Both the position numbers and the translations under genes were made by a program. 56,459 nucleotides of DNA, from assembly GCA_902761365.1 (NCBI GenBank), contig CACWJZ010000008.1, positions 1 through 56,459 of the forward strand. The letters are read 5' to 3'. Source of the stretch: an uncultured Eubacteriales bacterium (GTDB lineage Bacteria > Bacillota > Clostridia > Christensenellales > CAG-138). Positions 8,175 through 15,468 of this stretch are shown here, piece after piece; the stretch's first letter is position 1; every line of letters begins with the position of its first letter. The notes beneath the pieces were generated by a model that searched no databases, was not told the origin of the DNA, and saw nothing but the letters and a program-made list of their open reading frames with translations.

Positions 8175-9926
8175 ATGATACGCAAGATATTCCGACAGAT
8201 GCTGGTAACGCAGATCCTGTCCGCCATGACGGTCATGCTCTGCATGCTGGTGGACAGCATGATGATCGGCCGCTTTTTGGGCGTGGACTCCATGACCGCC
8301 TACGGCCTCGCCAACCCGGTGCTGCTCGTCTTCGCCGCCTACGGGGCCATGCTCTCGGCGGGCATCCAGGTCATGTGCGGCAAGACCATGGGCGTGGGCG
8401 ACCGGGAGGGCACCGACGCCTGCTTTTCCGCCGCGGCGGTTCTGGCCCTCACCGTGTCCGTGGCGGGTATGGCGCTCATCCTGCTGCTGGTGAAGCCCGT
8501 GTGCACCCTCCTGGGCGCGGGGCGGCCCGGGCCCGACAACCCGGTGTTCTTCCTCACCCGGGATTATTTGAAAGGCTTCATCGTCGGCGCCCCGGCCTTC
8601 ATCGTGGCCCAGATCATGGTGCCGTTTTTGCAGATCTCCGGCAACCGTTTGCGCCTCGCCTTGGCGGTGGTGCTCATGACCGTCAGCGACATCGCCTTCG
8701 ACCTCCTCAACGTGTTCGTCTTCCACGGCGGGATGCTGGGCATGGGCCTTGCCTCCAGCTGCAGCTACTACCTGGCTTTGATAGTGGGCCTCGCCTACTT
8801 CTTCAAGAAGGACTGCCTGTTCCGGCTGAAGCTGAAGGCGGTGACCAAAAGGGTGTGCGCCGAGCTCTTCCGCTACGGCGTCCCCACCGTCATCAACTCC
8901 CTGGCCATGGTGGTGTTGGTCTTCGCCCTCAACAAGATCCTGCTGGGCGTGGGCGGCAACAAAGCCGTGGCCGCCTACTCCGTGATCTCCACCGTGGGGA
9001 ACATCTGCTACTGCTTCGGCTCCGGCGTGGCCCAGGTATCGCTCCTCCTGGCCGCCATCTTCTACAGCGACGAGGACAGGACCGCCATCTACACCCTGGT
9101 CCGGACCCAGACCTTTTATGCCGCCATCCTGGACGCGGCCCTGGTGGTGCTGGTGCTGCTGCTGGCGCCGGTGCTGGTGGGCCTGTTCTTGGAGGACCCC
9201 ACCGCCCGCGCTATGACCGTCCACGGGCTGCGGCTCTTCTCCTTCTCGCTCCTGCCCTGCTCGCTGAACACCACCTTCAAGAACTACTACCAGGGCGTGG
9301 ACCGGGTCCGGTTCACCAAGGCCATCTCCCTGCTGCAGAACGTGACCTTCCCGGTGCTGGCGGCCTTCCTGCTGAGCCGGCTCATGGGGATCAACGGCGT
9401 GTGGCTCAGCTTCCTGGGCGGGGAGCTGCTGACCATGGCCTTCATCTGCACGGTGGTCTGGAAAAAGAGCAACAAGCCCGCCTTCACCGCGGAGACCTTC
9501 GCCCTGCTCCCCCGGCTCTTCGGCGTGAAGCCCGGGGACATGATCGAGATGACGGTCCGCACCCCCCAGGAGGCGGAGGAGGCGTCCGTGCAGGCGGCGG
9601 CGTTCTGCAAGGCCCACGGGGAGAGCCCCCGCAACAGCATGCTCCTCTCCCTGTGCGTGGAGGAGATGGTCAACAACATCGTGGCGCACGGGTTCAAGGC
9701 GAATCGGACGGACCAGTGCGTGGACATCCGCATCCTCTTCAAGGACGGGCAGCGGATCATCCGCATCCGGGACAACTGTGTCAACTTCGACCCGGTGGAG
9801 TACCTGAAGCTCCACGAGAGCGACGATCCTTCGGCGCACATCGGCATCCGCATGGTCATGAAGATGGTCAAAAGCGCCAACTATGTGAACTCCCTGGGCC
9901 TCAACAACCTGACGTTGGTCCTGTGA
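8175..9926 (+). CDS. MATE family transporter fused to a C-terminal HATPase (RsbW-like) domain
   Basis: A 583-residue protein. Residues about 1-440 are a MATE efflux transporter with twelve predicted membrane segments (start MIRKIFRQMLVTQ; LVDSMMIGRFLGVDSM; a second half-repeat around GVPTVINSLAM). Residues about 455-583 are soluble and carry an N-box-like EEMVNNIVAHGF and a G1-like RIRDNCVNFDP followed by HIGIRMVMK, as in GHKL/anti-sigma kinases. I chose 8175 because the promoter -10 ends at 8123, which excludes ATG 8124. The ATPase domain could sense or regulate; no histidine-kinase dimerisation region is present. The ABC pair follows 36 bases downstream. Confidence 0.85.
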   Translation: MIRKIFRQMLVTQILSAMTVMLCMLVDSMMIGRFLGVDSMTAYGLANPVLLVFAAYGAMLSAGIQVMCGKTMGVGDREGTDACFSAAAVLALTVSVAGMALILLLVKPVCTLLGAGRPGPDNPVFFLTRDYLKGFIVGAPAFIVAQIMVPFLQISGNRLRLALAVVLMTVSDIAFDLLNVFVFHGGMLGMGLASSCSYYLALIVGLAYFFKKDCLFRLKLKAVTKRVCAELFRYGVPTVINSLAMVVLVFALNKILLGVGGNKAVAAYSVISTVGNICYCFGSGVAQVSLLLAAIFYSDEDRTAIYTLVRTQTFYAAILDAALVVLVLLLAPVLVGLFLEDPTARAMTVHGLRLFSFSLLPCSLNTTFKNYYQGVDRVRFTKAISLLQNVTFPVLAAFLLSRLMGINGVWLSFLGGELLTMAFICTVVWKKSNKPAFTAETFALLPRLFGVKPGDMIEMTVRTPQEAEEASVQAAAFCKAHGESPRNSMLLSLCVEEMVNNIVAHGFKANRTDQCVDIRILFKDGQRIIRIRDNCVNFDPVEYLKLHESDDPSAHIGIRMVMKMVKSANYVNSLGLNNLTLVL

Positions 9927-9962
9927 GCGCCCCCGGGTCAATCTGTTTGGAGGAGAAACGAT

Positions 9963-11321
9963 ATGGATGATGTAATGGTCGTATTTCAGTTGTGCCAAGG
10001 CTTGCTGAACTGGCTGCTATTCACCATCGGCCTTATGGGGATCCTGAGGAAGCTGAAGTATAAGCGCCCCTGGTACAGCTGGTTCACCGGCCTGCGGTAT
10101 TACGCTTTTGGCAGCGCTTTGGAGATGCCGGTGGCCGGCATGGTCTGCGGCGCCATGGAGTTCGGCATCCTGCTGATCTACATACTGCAGGTCATCCTCA
10201 CGGGCGAACGCGCCGACCTGTTTTTGACGCTGCTGCTGACAGTAGTCCAGCTCACCCTGTTCGTGTATGAGATACGCTTGGAGCTGCGCCTCATCTCCGT
10301 CTTCGGCTTGAAGAAGCGGTGGATCGTCCTCTTCCTCCTGTTCCAGAGGATCACCATGGTGGTCCTGGCCTTCTCCAAGCGCTATCAGCCCCTCCATGGC
10401 ATGAGCCTCACGGAGGAATGGGAGGCGGGCACCGCGCCAACAGCCATGGACGCGGCCATCTCCCGGCCAAAGGAGGCCACGACCAGCGGGCTCTCCATCG
10501 ATGTGCGGGAGCGCACGGCCAAGGATTTCGGCAAGAAGAAGTACCTGCTGAAGGACATCGCCATGGATATACCCAACGGCTCCTTCGTGCTACTGCTGGG
10601 GGGCTCCGGCGCCGGCAAGACCACCTTCGTGAATGCGGTGATCGGCTATGAAAAGGCCGACGCCACCATATCCCTGAACGGCTGCGACGTGTATAAACAC
10701 TACGACCAAATCAAGTACCGCATCGGGTTCGTGCCCCAGCAGAATCTGATCCGGGGCAGCGACACGGTCATGCGGACCGTAGGCGACGCCGCCCTCATGC
10801 GGCTGCCCAAGGACGTGAAACGGCCCCAGCGCAACGAAAAGATCCAGGAAGTGCTGGACCTGCTGGGCCTGACCGCCGGGAGCGATGGGCTGGTGTCCAA
10901 GAAATCCGGCGGACAGCTACGACGCATCTCCATCGCCATGGAGCTGGTGACGGACCCCGAGCTGTTCGTGCTCGATGAGCCCGACTCAGGCCTGGACGGC
11001 GTCATCGCCCGGGAGATCTTCACCAAGCTGAAGGCCATTGCCGACACGGGCAAGATCGTCATGGTCATCACCCACACGCCGGACAGGGTGATCGAGCTCT
11101 TCGACAAGGTGATCGTGTTGGCCAAGGATTCCGGTCGAGTGGGTCGGCTGGCCTTCTACGGCAGCCCCGACGAAGCCCGGGCCTTCTTCGGCAGGGACAC
11201 CATGGAGCAGATCGTCATGAGCGTCAACCGCAAGGAGGAAGGCGGCGACGGTCGGGCGGACGAATTCATAGAGAAATATGCTGAGCTCACGAACACCAGG
11301 GAAGGGGGTGCGGCGGCATGA
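9963..11321 (+). CDS. ABC transporter ATP-binding protein with N-terminal membrane region (ABCG-like)
   Basis: A 452-residue protein. Residues 1-145 hold four to five hydrophobic segments, unusual for a bacterial ATPase subunit. The ABC domain (about 180-400) has Walker A GGSGAGKTT (about 210), Q-loop FVPQQNL, signature KSGGQLRR (Lys in place of the usual Leu) and Walker B LFVLDEPDSGLD. The sequence is closest in feel to eukaryotic-type ABCG/White half transporters and to FHA-ABC exporters. Its TGA overlaps the ATG of the permease gene (ATGA), so the two are co-translated. The substrate is unknown. Confidence 0.85.
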   Translation: MDDVMVVFQLCQGLLNWLLFTIGLMGILRKLKYKRPWYSWFTGLRYYAFGSALEMPVAGMVCGAMEFGILLIYILQVILTGERADLFLTLLLTVVQLTLFVYEIRLELRLISVFGLKKRWIVLFLLFQRITMVVLAFSKRYQPLHGMSLTEEWEAGTAPTAMDAAISRPKEATTSGLSIDVRERTAKDFGKKKYLLKDIAMDIPNGSFVLLLGGSGAGKTTFVNAVIGYEKADATISLNGCDVYKHYDQIKYRIGFVPQQNLIRGSDTVMRTVGDAALMRLPKDVKRPQRNEKIQEVLDLLGLTAGSDGLVSKKSGGQLRRISIAMELVTDPELFVLDEPDSGLDGVIAREIFTKLKAIADTGKIVMVITHTPDRVIELFDKVIVLAKDSGRVGRLAFYGSPDEARAFFGRDTMEQIVMSVNRKEEGGDGRADEFIEKYAELTNTREGGAAA

Positions 11322-12262
11322 GCAAAACGGACGTGAAGCACAGGGGGCGCCTCGCCCAAACGGGCATCTATCTGGGCAAGCTGCTGCGCATGTTCGTATA
11401 CCAAAACGACTGGAAGGTCCTGCCCATAGGCGCGTTCATCGCGGCGGTGGTCACCTTCGTGGTGGGCCAGAACATGTTCGTTACCCAGGAGGGCACGTTC
11501 AACGGGGCCTTCGCCCTGACCTGTGTGTGCATCTGGAACGGGTTCTTCAACTCCATCCAGGTCATCTGCCGGGAGCGTCCCATCCTCAAGCGCGAGCACC
11601 GAGCGGGCCTGCACATCACCGCCTACGTGGCCTCCCACATGATCTATCAGCTCCTGCTGTGCGCTGCCCAGGCTGCAGTCACCATGTTCATCTGCAATCT
11701 GGTAGGCGTAAAATTCCCCGCCCAGGGGGTCGTGACCCGCTGGGGCATGGTGGACATGGGCATCACGTTTTTGCTGACCATTTACGCGGCGGATATGTTT
11801 GCCCTCATGATCTCCGCCATGGTGCGCAACACCACCACGGCCATGACGGTCATGCCATTCATGCTGATCTTTCAGCTAGTCTTTTCGGGGGCATTCTTCA
11901 ATCTGGAAGGCTTCTCCAAAAAGCTCACGGCCTTCACCATCTCCCGCTGGGGCATGGAGAGCGTCTGCACCATCGGACGGTATAACGAACAGCCCATGGT
12001 GACCCTGTGGAACACTCTGTTCAAATTCCGAAACGTGGAGTATATGGGCACGAAGCCGATCCTGTCCGTGCTGCAGCAGATCGAAAAGGACGGGAAGATG
12101 GGCGAATTTTTGCAGTGGTCGGGGCAGAACAACCAGAACGCGGCCTTTGTCAGCGAAGCGGGGAATCTTCTTTTGAACTGGGGGGCCCTGGTGGGCTTGC
12201 TGCTGCTCGCCGTAGTCGTGGCGGTGATTTCCCTGGAGTTCATCGACCGCGACAAGCGATAA
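11318..12262 (+). CDS. ABC-2 type (ABCG-like) transporter permease
   Basis: A 314-residue membrane protein of about six hydrophobic segments. The cytoplasmic loop CRERPILKREHRAGL matches the coupling-helix region of ABCG-type ABC2 permeases. The start overlaps the stop of the ATPase gene by four bases. Near residues 230-280 there is a larger hydrophilic loop before the last membrane helix, as in ABCG proteins. Together with the ATPase it probably forms an exporter. A terminator follows at 12301. Confidence 0.85.
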   Translation: MSKTDVKHRGRLAQTGIYLGKLLRMFVYQNDWKVLPIGAFIAAVVTFVVGQNMFVTQEGTFNGAFALTCVCIWNGFFNSIQVICRERPILKREHRAGLHITAYVASHMIYQLLLCAAQAAVTMFICNLVGVKFPAQGVVTRWGMVDMGITFLLTIYAADMFALMISAMVRNTTTAMTVMPFMLIFQLVFSGAFFNLEGFSKKLTAFTISRWGMESVCTIGRYNEQPMVTLWNTLFKFRNVEYMGTKPILSVLQQIEKDGKMGEFLQWSGQNNQNAAFVSEAGNLLLNWGALVGLLLLAVVVAVISLEFIDRDKR

Positions 12263-12300
12263 AGCCGCCACAAATGGCCGGACCCCTTCATTGATGATCT

Positions 12301-12333
12301 GAGGCGCGCGGGATGGTCCCGCGCCTCTTTTTT
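12301..12333 (+). terminator. Rho-independent terminator
   Basis: GC-rich hairpin GAGGCGCG…CGCGCCTC with a TGG loop region and a TTTTTT run, 38 bases after the permease stop. Confidence 0.85.
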
Positions 12334-12354
12334 ACCCCGTCACACTTTTTTTCA

Positions 12355-12383
12355 TTGTGTTTCCGGACGGGATTTTATATAAT
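12355..12383 (+). promoter_or_regulatory. Promoter of the L,D-transpeptidase gene
   Basis: A perfect -10 TATAAT (12378-12383) with a weak -35 TTGTGT (12355-12360) at 17 bases. The ATG lies 35 bases after the -10. Confidence 0.5.
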
Positions 12384-12417
12384 AAAACAATAATATCGTT
12401 CTGCGAAGGAGGATCCT

Positions 12418-13158
12418 ATGAAAAAAGTTGCTTCCATGATCGTCGCCCTGCTGCTCACCGTCGGTACCGGCATGGCCGCATTTGCCGCGGAGGAGCCCCC
12501 CGCCGACCTGCACGCCGACATTCAGCCGGTGGTGGATTCCCCGGCCTGGGTGGTCGCCCTGCCCGCCGCGCAGGAGGCCGACCAGCTGTTCGTGGTGGCC
12601 GGCATGGGCATGGATCTGACCACCGCCACCATCTCCCTCCATCAGAAGGACGAAAACGGGGTCTGGAAGCAGTTGCTGTCCACCCCCGGCTTCGTGGGCA
12701 AAAACGGCCTGTGCCTGGACAAGGACCATCGGGAGGGCTGCGGGCAGACGCCCATAGGGGTCTATCATTTCAACAAGGCCTTCGGCATCGCCGCCGATCC
12801 CGGCTGCGCCCTCCCCTACGTGCAGGTGGACGACAACACCTACTGGTCCGGGGACCCCGGCGAGCACTACAACGAGATGGTGGACATCCGTGACTACCCG
12901 AACCTGCTGCTGGACGACAGCGAGCACATCGTGGACTACGAGTACCAGTATCAGTACTGCCTCAACATCAGCTTCAACGAGGAGGGGACCCCGGGCCGGG
13001 GCTCCGCCATCTTCCTCCACTGCTTTGGCCCCCTCAAGCCCTACACCGGCGGGTGCGTGGCGGTGCCGGAGAACATTATGAAGCTGATTATAAAGACCGT
13101 GCGGCCGGACTGCGTGGTGGTGATCGACACCTTCGCGAACATGAACGGCAGCTTCTGA
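12418..13158 (+). CDS. L,D-transpeptidase (YkuD-type) family secreted protein
   Basis: A 246-residue exported protein: signal peptide of about 24 residues ending FAAEE, then a single YkuD-like catalytic domain. The active-site block is FLHCFGPLKPYTGGCVAVP, with His201 and nucleophile Cys213; the usual S/T-H-G-C is T-G-G-C here. TPIGVYHF is the typical entry strand of the domain. These enzymes cross-link tetrapeptide stems (3-3 bonds), or anchor proteins or hydrolyse in some subfamilies. The start follows AGGAGG. The SpoIIE-type gene starts 61 bases later and the VanX/VanY fusion is 2.3 kb downstream on the same strand. Confidence 0.8.
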   Translation: MKKVASMIVALLLTVGTGMAAFAAEEPPADLHADIQPVVDSPAWVVALPAAQEADQLFVVAGMGMDLTTATISLHQKDENGVWKQLLSTPGFVGKNGLCLDKDHREGCGQTPIGVYHFNKAFGIAADPGCALPYVQVDDNTYWSGDPGEHYNEMVDIRDYPNLLLDDSEHIVDYEYQYQYCLNISFNEEGTPGRGSAIFLHCFGPLKPYTGGCVAVPENIMKLIIKTVRPDCVVVIDTFANMNGSF

Positions 13159-13219
13159 TGGCATTTGGACCGCCTCCACGACCATCGAAAGACGCCCCAC
13201 AGGAGGGAAGGAAGACCCC

Positions 13220-15253
13220 ATGAAACGGCTGAAACAACATGTGACCGTCAAAAGCATCACCGGCATCGTGGCGCTGCTGGTGCTGTTCTCCGTGATCGTC
13301 AGCATCATCGGTTATCGGACCTTCACCAACGCCCTGCTGAACCAGTACGCGGAAGGCGCCTTCCTCACGGCCCAGACCGCCGCCGAGCTGGTGGACGCGA
13401 ATCGGATGGACGAGTATGCCCAGAGCGGCGGCACCACCCCGGAATACCTGGCGGTGTGGAACCGGCTGGACCACCTGTGCAACACCTCCGGGTCCACCTT
13501 CATCTACGTGATCGAGCCAGACCGGTCCGACTACGGGCACATCACCTTCCTGTTCTCCACCATCGACCACGACAGCCCCTACACGAAATACGACTTCGGC
13601 TTCCTGCGGGAGACCACCAACGACGAGTACCGAGCCAAGTACCGGGCCCTCTACGAGCTGGCGACGGACCGGGAGCTGGTGATCCGGGATAAGGGCAACA
13701 TCGAGACCGACTCCCACATCACCGCCATGATGGGCCTCAAGGGGTCCGACGGCCAGGTGAAGGGGATCCTCTGCGTCCAGCGGCAGATGGACATTTTGAC
13801 CGGGGTGCGCAACACCTTCCTCAACAAGGTGGCCCTGGCGATGATCGGCCTCATGCTCCTGGTCATCATCGGCCAGAGCGTGTACCTCCACCGGGTGCTG
13901 CTGCGGCCCCTGAACCTGATCACCGAGGAGGCCGCCCGCTTCTCCACGGAGAACAAGGCCGCCGAGCACAAGCTCCAGGAGAGCATCCGCAACCGGGACG
14001 AGATCGGGAAGCTGGCCGCCTCCGTGGATCGGATGGAGGAGCAGATCGAGACCTACATCGCGGACATCACCCAGATCACCGCCGAGCGGGAGCGGATCAG
14101 CACGGAGCTCTCCTTGGCCACCCGCATCCAGGCGGCCTTCATCCCCCATCTGTTCCCCCCCTTCCCCGACCGGCCTGAGTTCGCCCTCTACGCCACCATG
14201 GACCCGGCCAAGGAGGTGGGCGGCGACTTCTACGACTTCTTCCTCATCGACGAGGACCATCTGGGCCTGGTCATGGCCGACGTGTCCGGCAAGGGCGTGC
14301 CGGCGGCCCTGTTCATGATGGCCTCCAAGATCATCCTGCAGAGCTGCGCCATGCTGGGCCAGGGCCCGGCCGCCATCCTCACCAAGACCAATGAGGCCAT
14401 CTGCTCCAACAACCAGGAGGGCATGTTCGTCACGGTGTGGCTGGGCATCTTGGAGATCTCCACCGGCAAGCTCCGTGCGGCCAACGCCGGCCACGAGTAC
14501 CCGGTGCTCAAGCCCGCGGACGGGGATTTCGCCCTGCTGAAGGACAAGCACGGCTTCGTCATCGGCGGCATGAGCGGCGTGCGGTATCGGGAGTACGAGC
14601 TCCAGCTGACGCCGGGCGCCAAGCTCTTCGTGTACACGGACGGCGTGCCTGAGGCCAGCAACGCCCGCAACGAGCTCTTCGGCACCGAGCGGATGCTTTC
14701 CGCCCTGAACGAGCGCGCCGACGGAACGCCGGAGGACATTCTCGCCACCGTGCGCCGGGCCGTGGACGGCTTCGTCCAGGAGGCGGAGCAGTTCGACGAC
14801 CTCACCATGCTGTGCCTCGAATACAAGGGCCCCCAGGCCGCGCCCGCCCGGGAGCTGACCGTGGACGCCGCGGTGGAAAATATCCCCGCGGTGACGGCCT
14901 TCGTGGAAGCGCAGCTGGACGCCGTGGACTGTTCCCCCAAGGCCCGTGGGCAGCTGAGCATGGCCATCGACGAGATCGTGGCCAACATCGCCCAGTACGC
15001 CTACGCGCCGGAGGTGGGCCCCGTCACGGTGCGCTTCGCCTTCGACGAGGGGACCAGGACCGCCACGCTCACCTTCCTGGACAAGGGATTGCCCTACAAC
15101 CCCCTGGAGAAGGCGGACCCGGACGTGAGCCTGTCCGCCGAGGACAGGCCCATCGGGGGCCTGGGCATCTTCCTGGTGAAGAAGACCATGGACGGCATGG
15201 CCTACGCCTACAAGCACGGCCAGAACGTCCTGACCATACAGAAGCGGCTCTAA
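13220..15253 (+). CDS. Membrane sensor with SpoIIE/RsbU-type PP2C phosphatase and C-terminal HATPase domain
   Basis: A 677-residue protein. TM1 (about 13-35) and TM2 (about 205-228) flank an extracellular sensor region of about 170 residues. A HAMP-like linker (about 228-290) leads into a PP2C phosphatase (about 300-530) with EVGGDFYDF, ADVSGKG, NAGHEYP and YTDGVPEA, including the metal-binding Asp residues. A HATPase_c domain (about 545-677) has AIDEIVANIAQYAY, FLDKGLPYNP and GGLGIFLVKK. Such proteins control partner-switching cascades; phosphatase and anti-sigma-like kinase in one chain suggests both arms are fused. No anti-anti-sigma or sigma gene is nearby. RBS AGGAGGGAAGG precedes it. 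Confidence 0.9.
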   Translation: MKRLKQHVTVKSITGIVALLVLFSVIVSIIGYRTFTNALLNQYAEGAFLTAQTAAELVDANRMDEYAQSGGTTPEYLAVWNRLDHLCNTSGSTFIYVIEPDRSDYGHITFLFSTIDHDSPYTKYDFGFLRETTNDEYRAKYRALYELATDRELVIRDKGNIETDSHITAMMGLKGSDGQVKGILCVQRQMDILTGVRNTFLNKVALAMIGLMLLVIIGQSVYLHRVLLRPLNLITEEAARFSTENKAAEHKLQESIRNRDEIGKLAASVDRMEEQIETYIADITQITAERERISTELSLATRIQAAFIPHLFPPFPDRPEFALYATMDPAKEVGGDFYDFFLIDEDHLGLVMADVSGKGVPAALFMMASKIILQSCAMLGQGPAAILTKTNEAICSNNQEGMFVTVWLGILEISTGKLRAANAGHEYPVLKPADGDFALLKDKHGFVIGGMSGVRYREYELQLTPGAKLFVYTDGVPEASNARNELFGTERMLSALNERADGTPEDILATVRRAVDGFVQEAEQFDDLTMLCLEYKGPQAAPARELTVDAAVENIPAVTAFVEAQLDAVDCSPKARGQLSMAIDEIVANIAQYAYAPEVGPVTVRFAFDEGTRTATLTFLDKGLPYNPLEKADPDVSLSAEDRPIGGLGIFLVKKTMDGMAYAYKHGQNVLTIQKRL

Positions 15254-15266
15254 GGCCGCCCCCTGA

Positions 15267-15431
15267 GCCGGGCGGACGGGCGGACGCTGCACGGCTGAAT
15301 GCGCGCGGCCCGCCCGATACCACGTGAAGATCCTCTCCGTGCCGGAGGGCTGGGCCCTGAGCGGCGACGCGGAATGGGACACCGAGCCCTACGGCCAGAT
15401 CTTCTGGGTCCCCTTTACGAAGGTCCAATAA
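15267..15431 (+). pseudogene. Likely 3' remnant of a protein gene
   Basis: An open frame without ATG ends in TAA at 15429-15431 and reads ...YHVKILSVPEGWALSGDAE... and ...EPYGQIFWVPFTKVQ. It looks protein-like in composition but has no ribosome site; the only alternative start is a GTG at 15324. I read it as the tail of a decayed gene. The start coordinate is only where the frame opens. Confidence 0.4.
15291..15309. repeat. 19-bp dispersed repeat, copy 1
   Basis: ACGGCTGAATGCGCGCGGC. It is found again at 30938-30956 with one change (A to G), each time followed within 25 bases by GATACC. Both copies sit in gaps downstream of plus-strand genes. Confidence 0.5.
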
Positions 15432-15468
15432 TCATCGGCAATACTTGACAACAAGGAGCATATGAACC

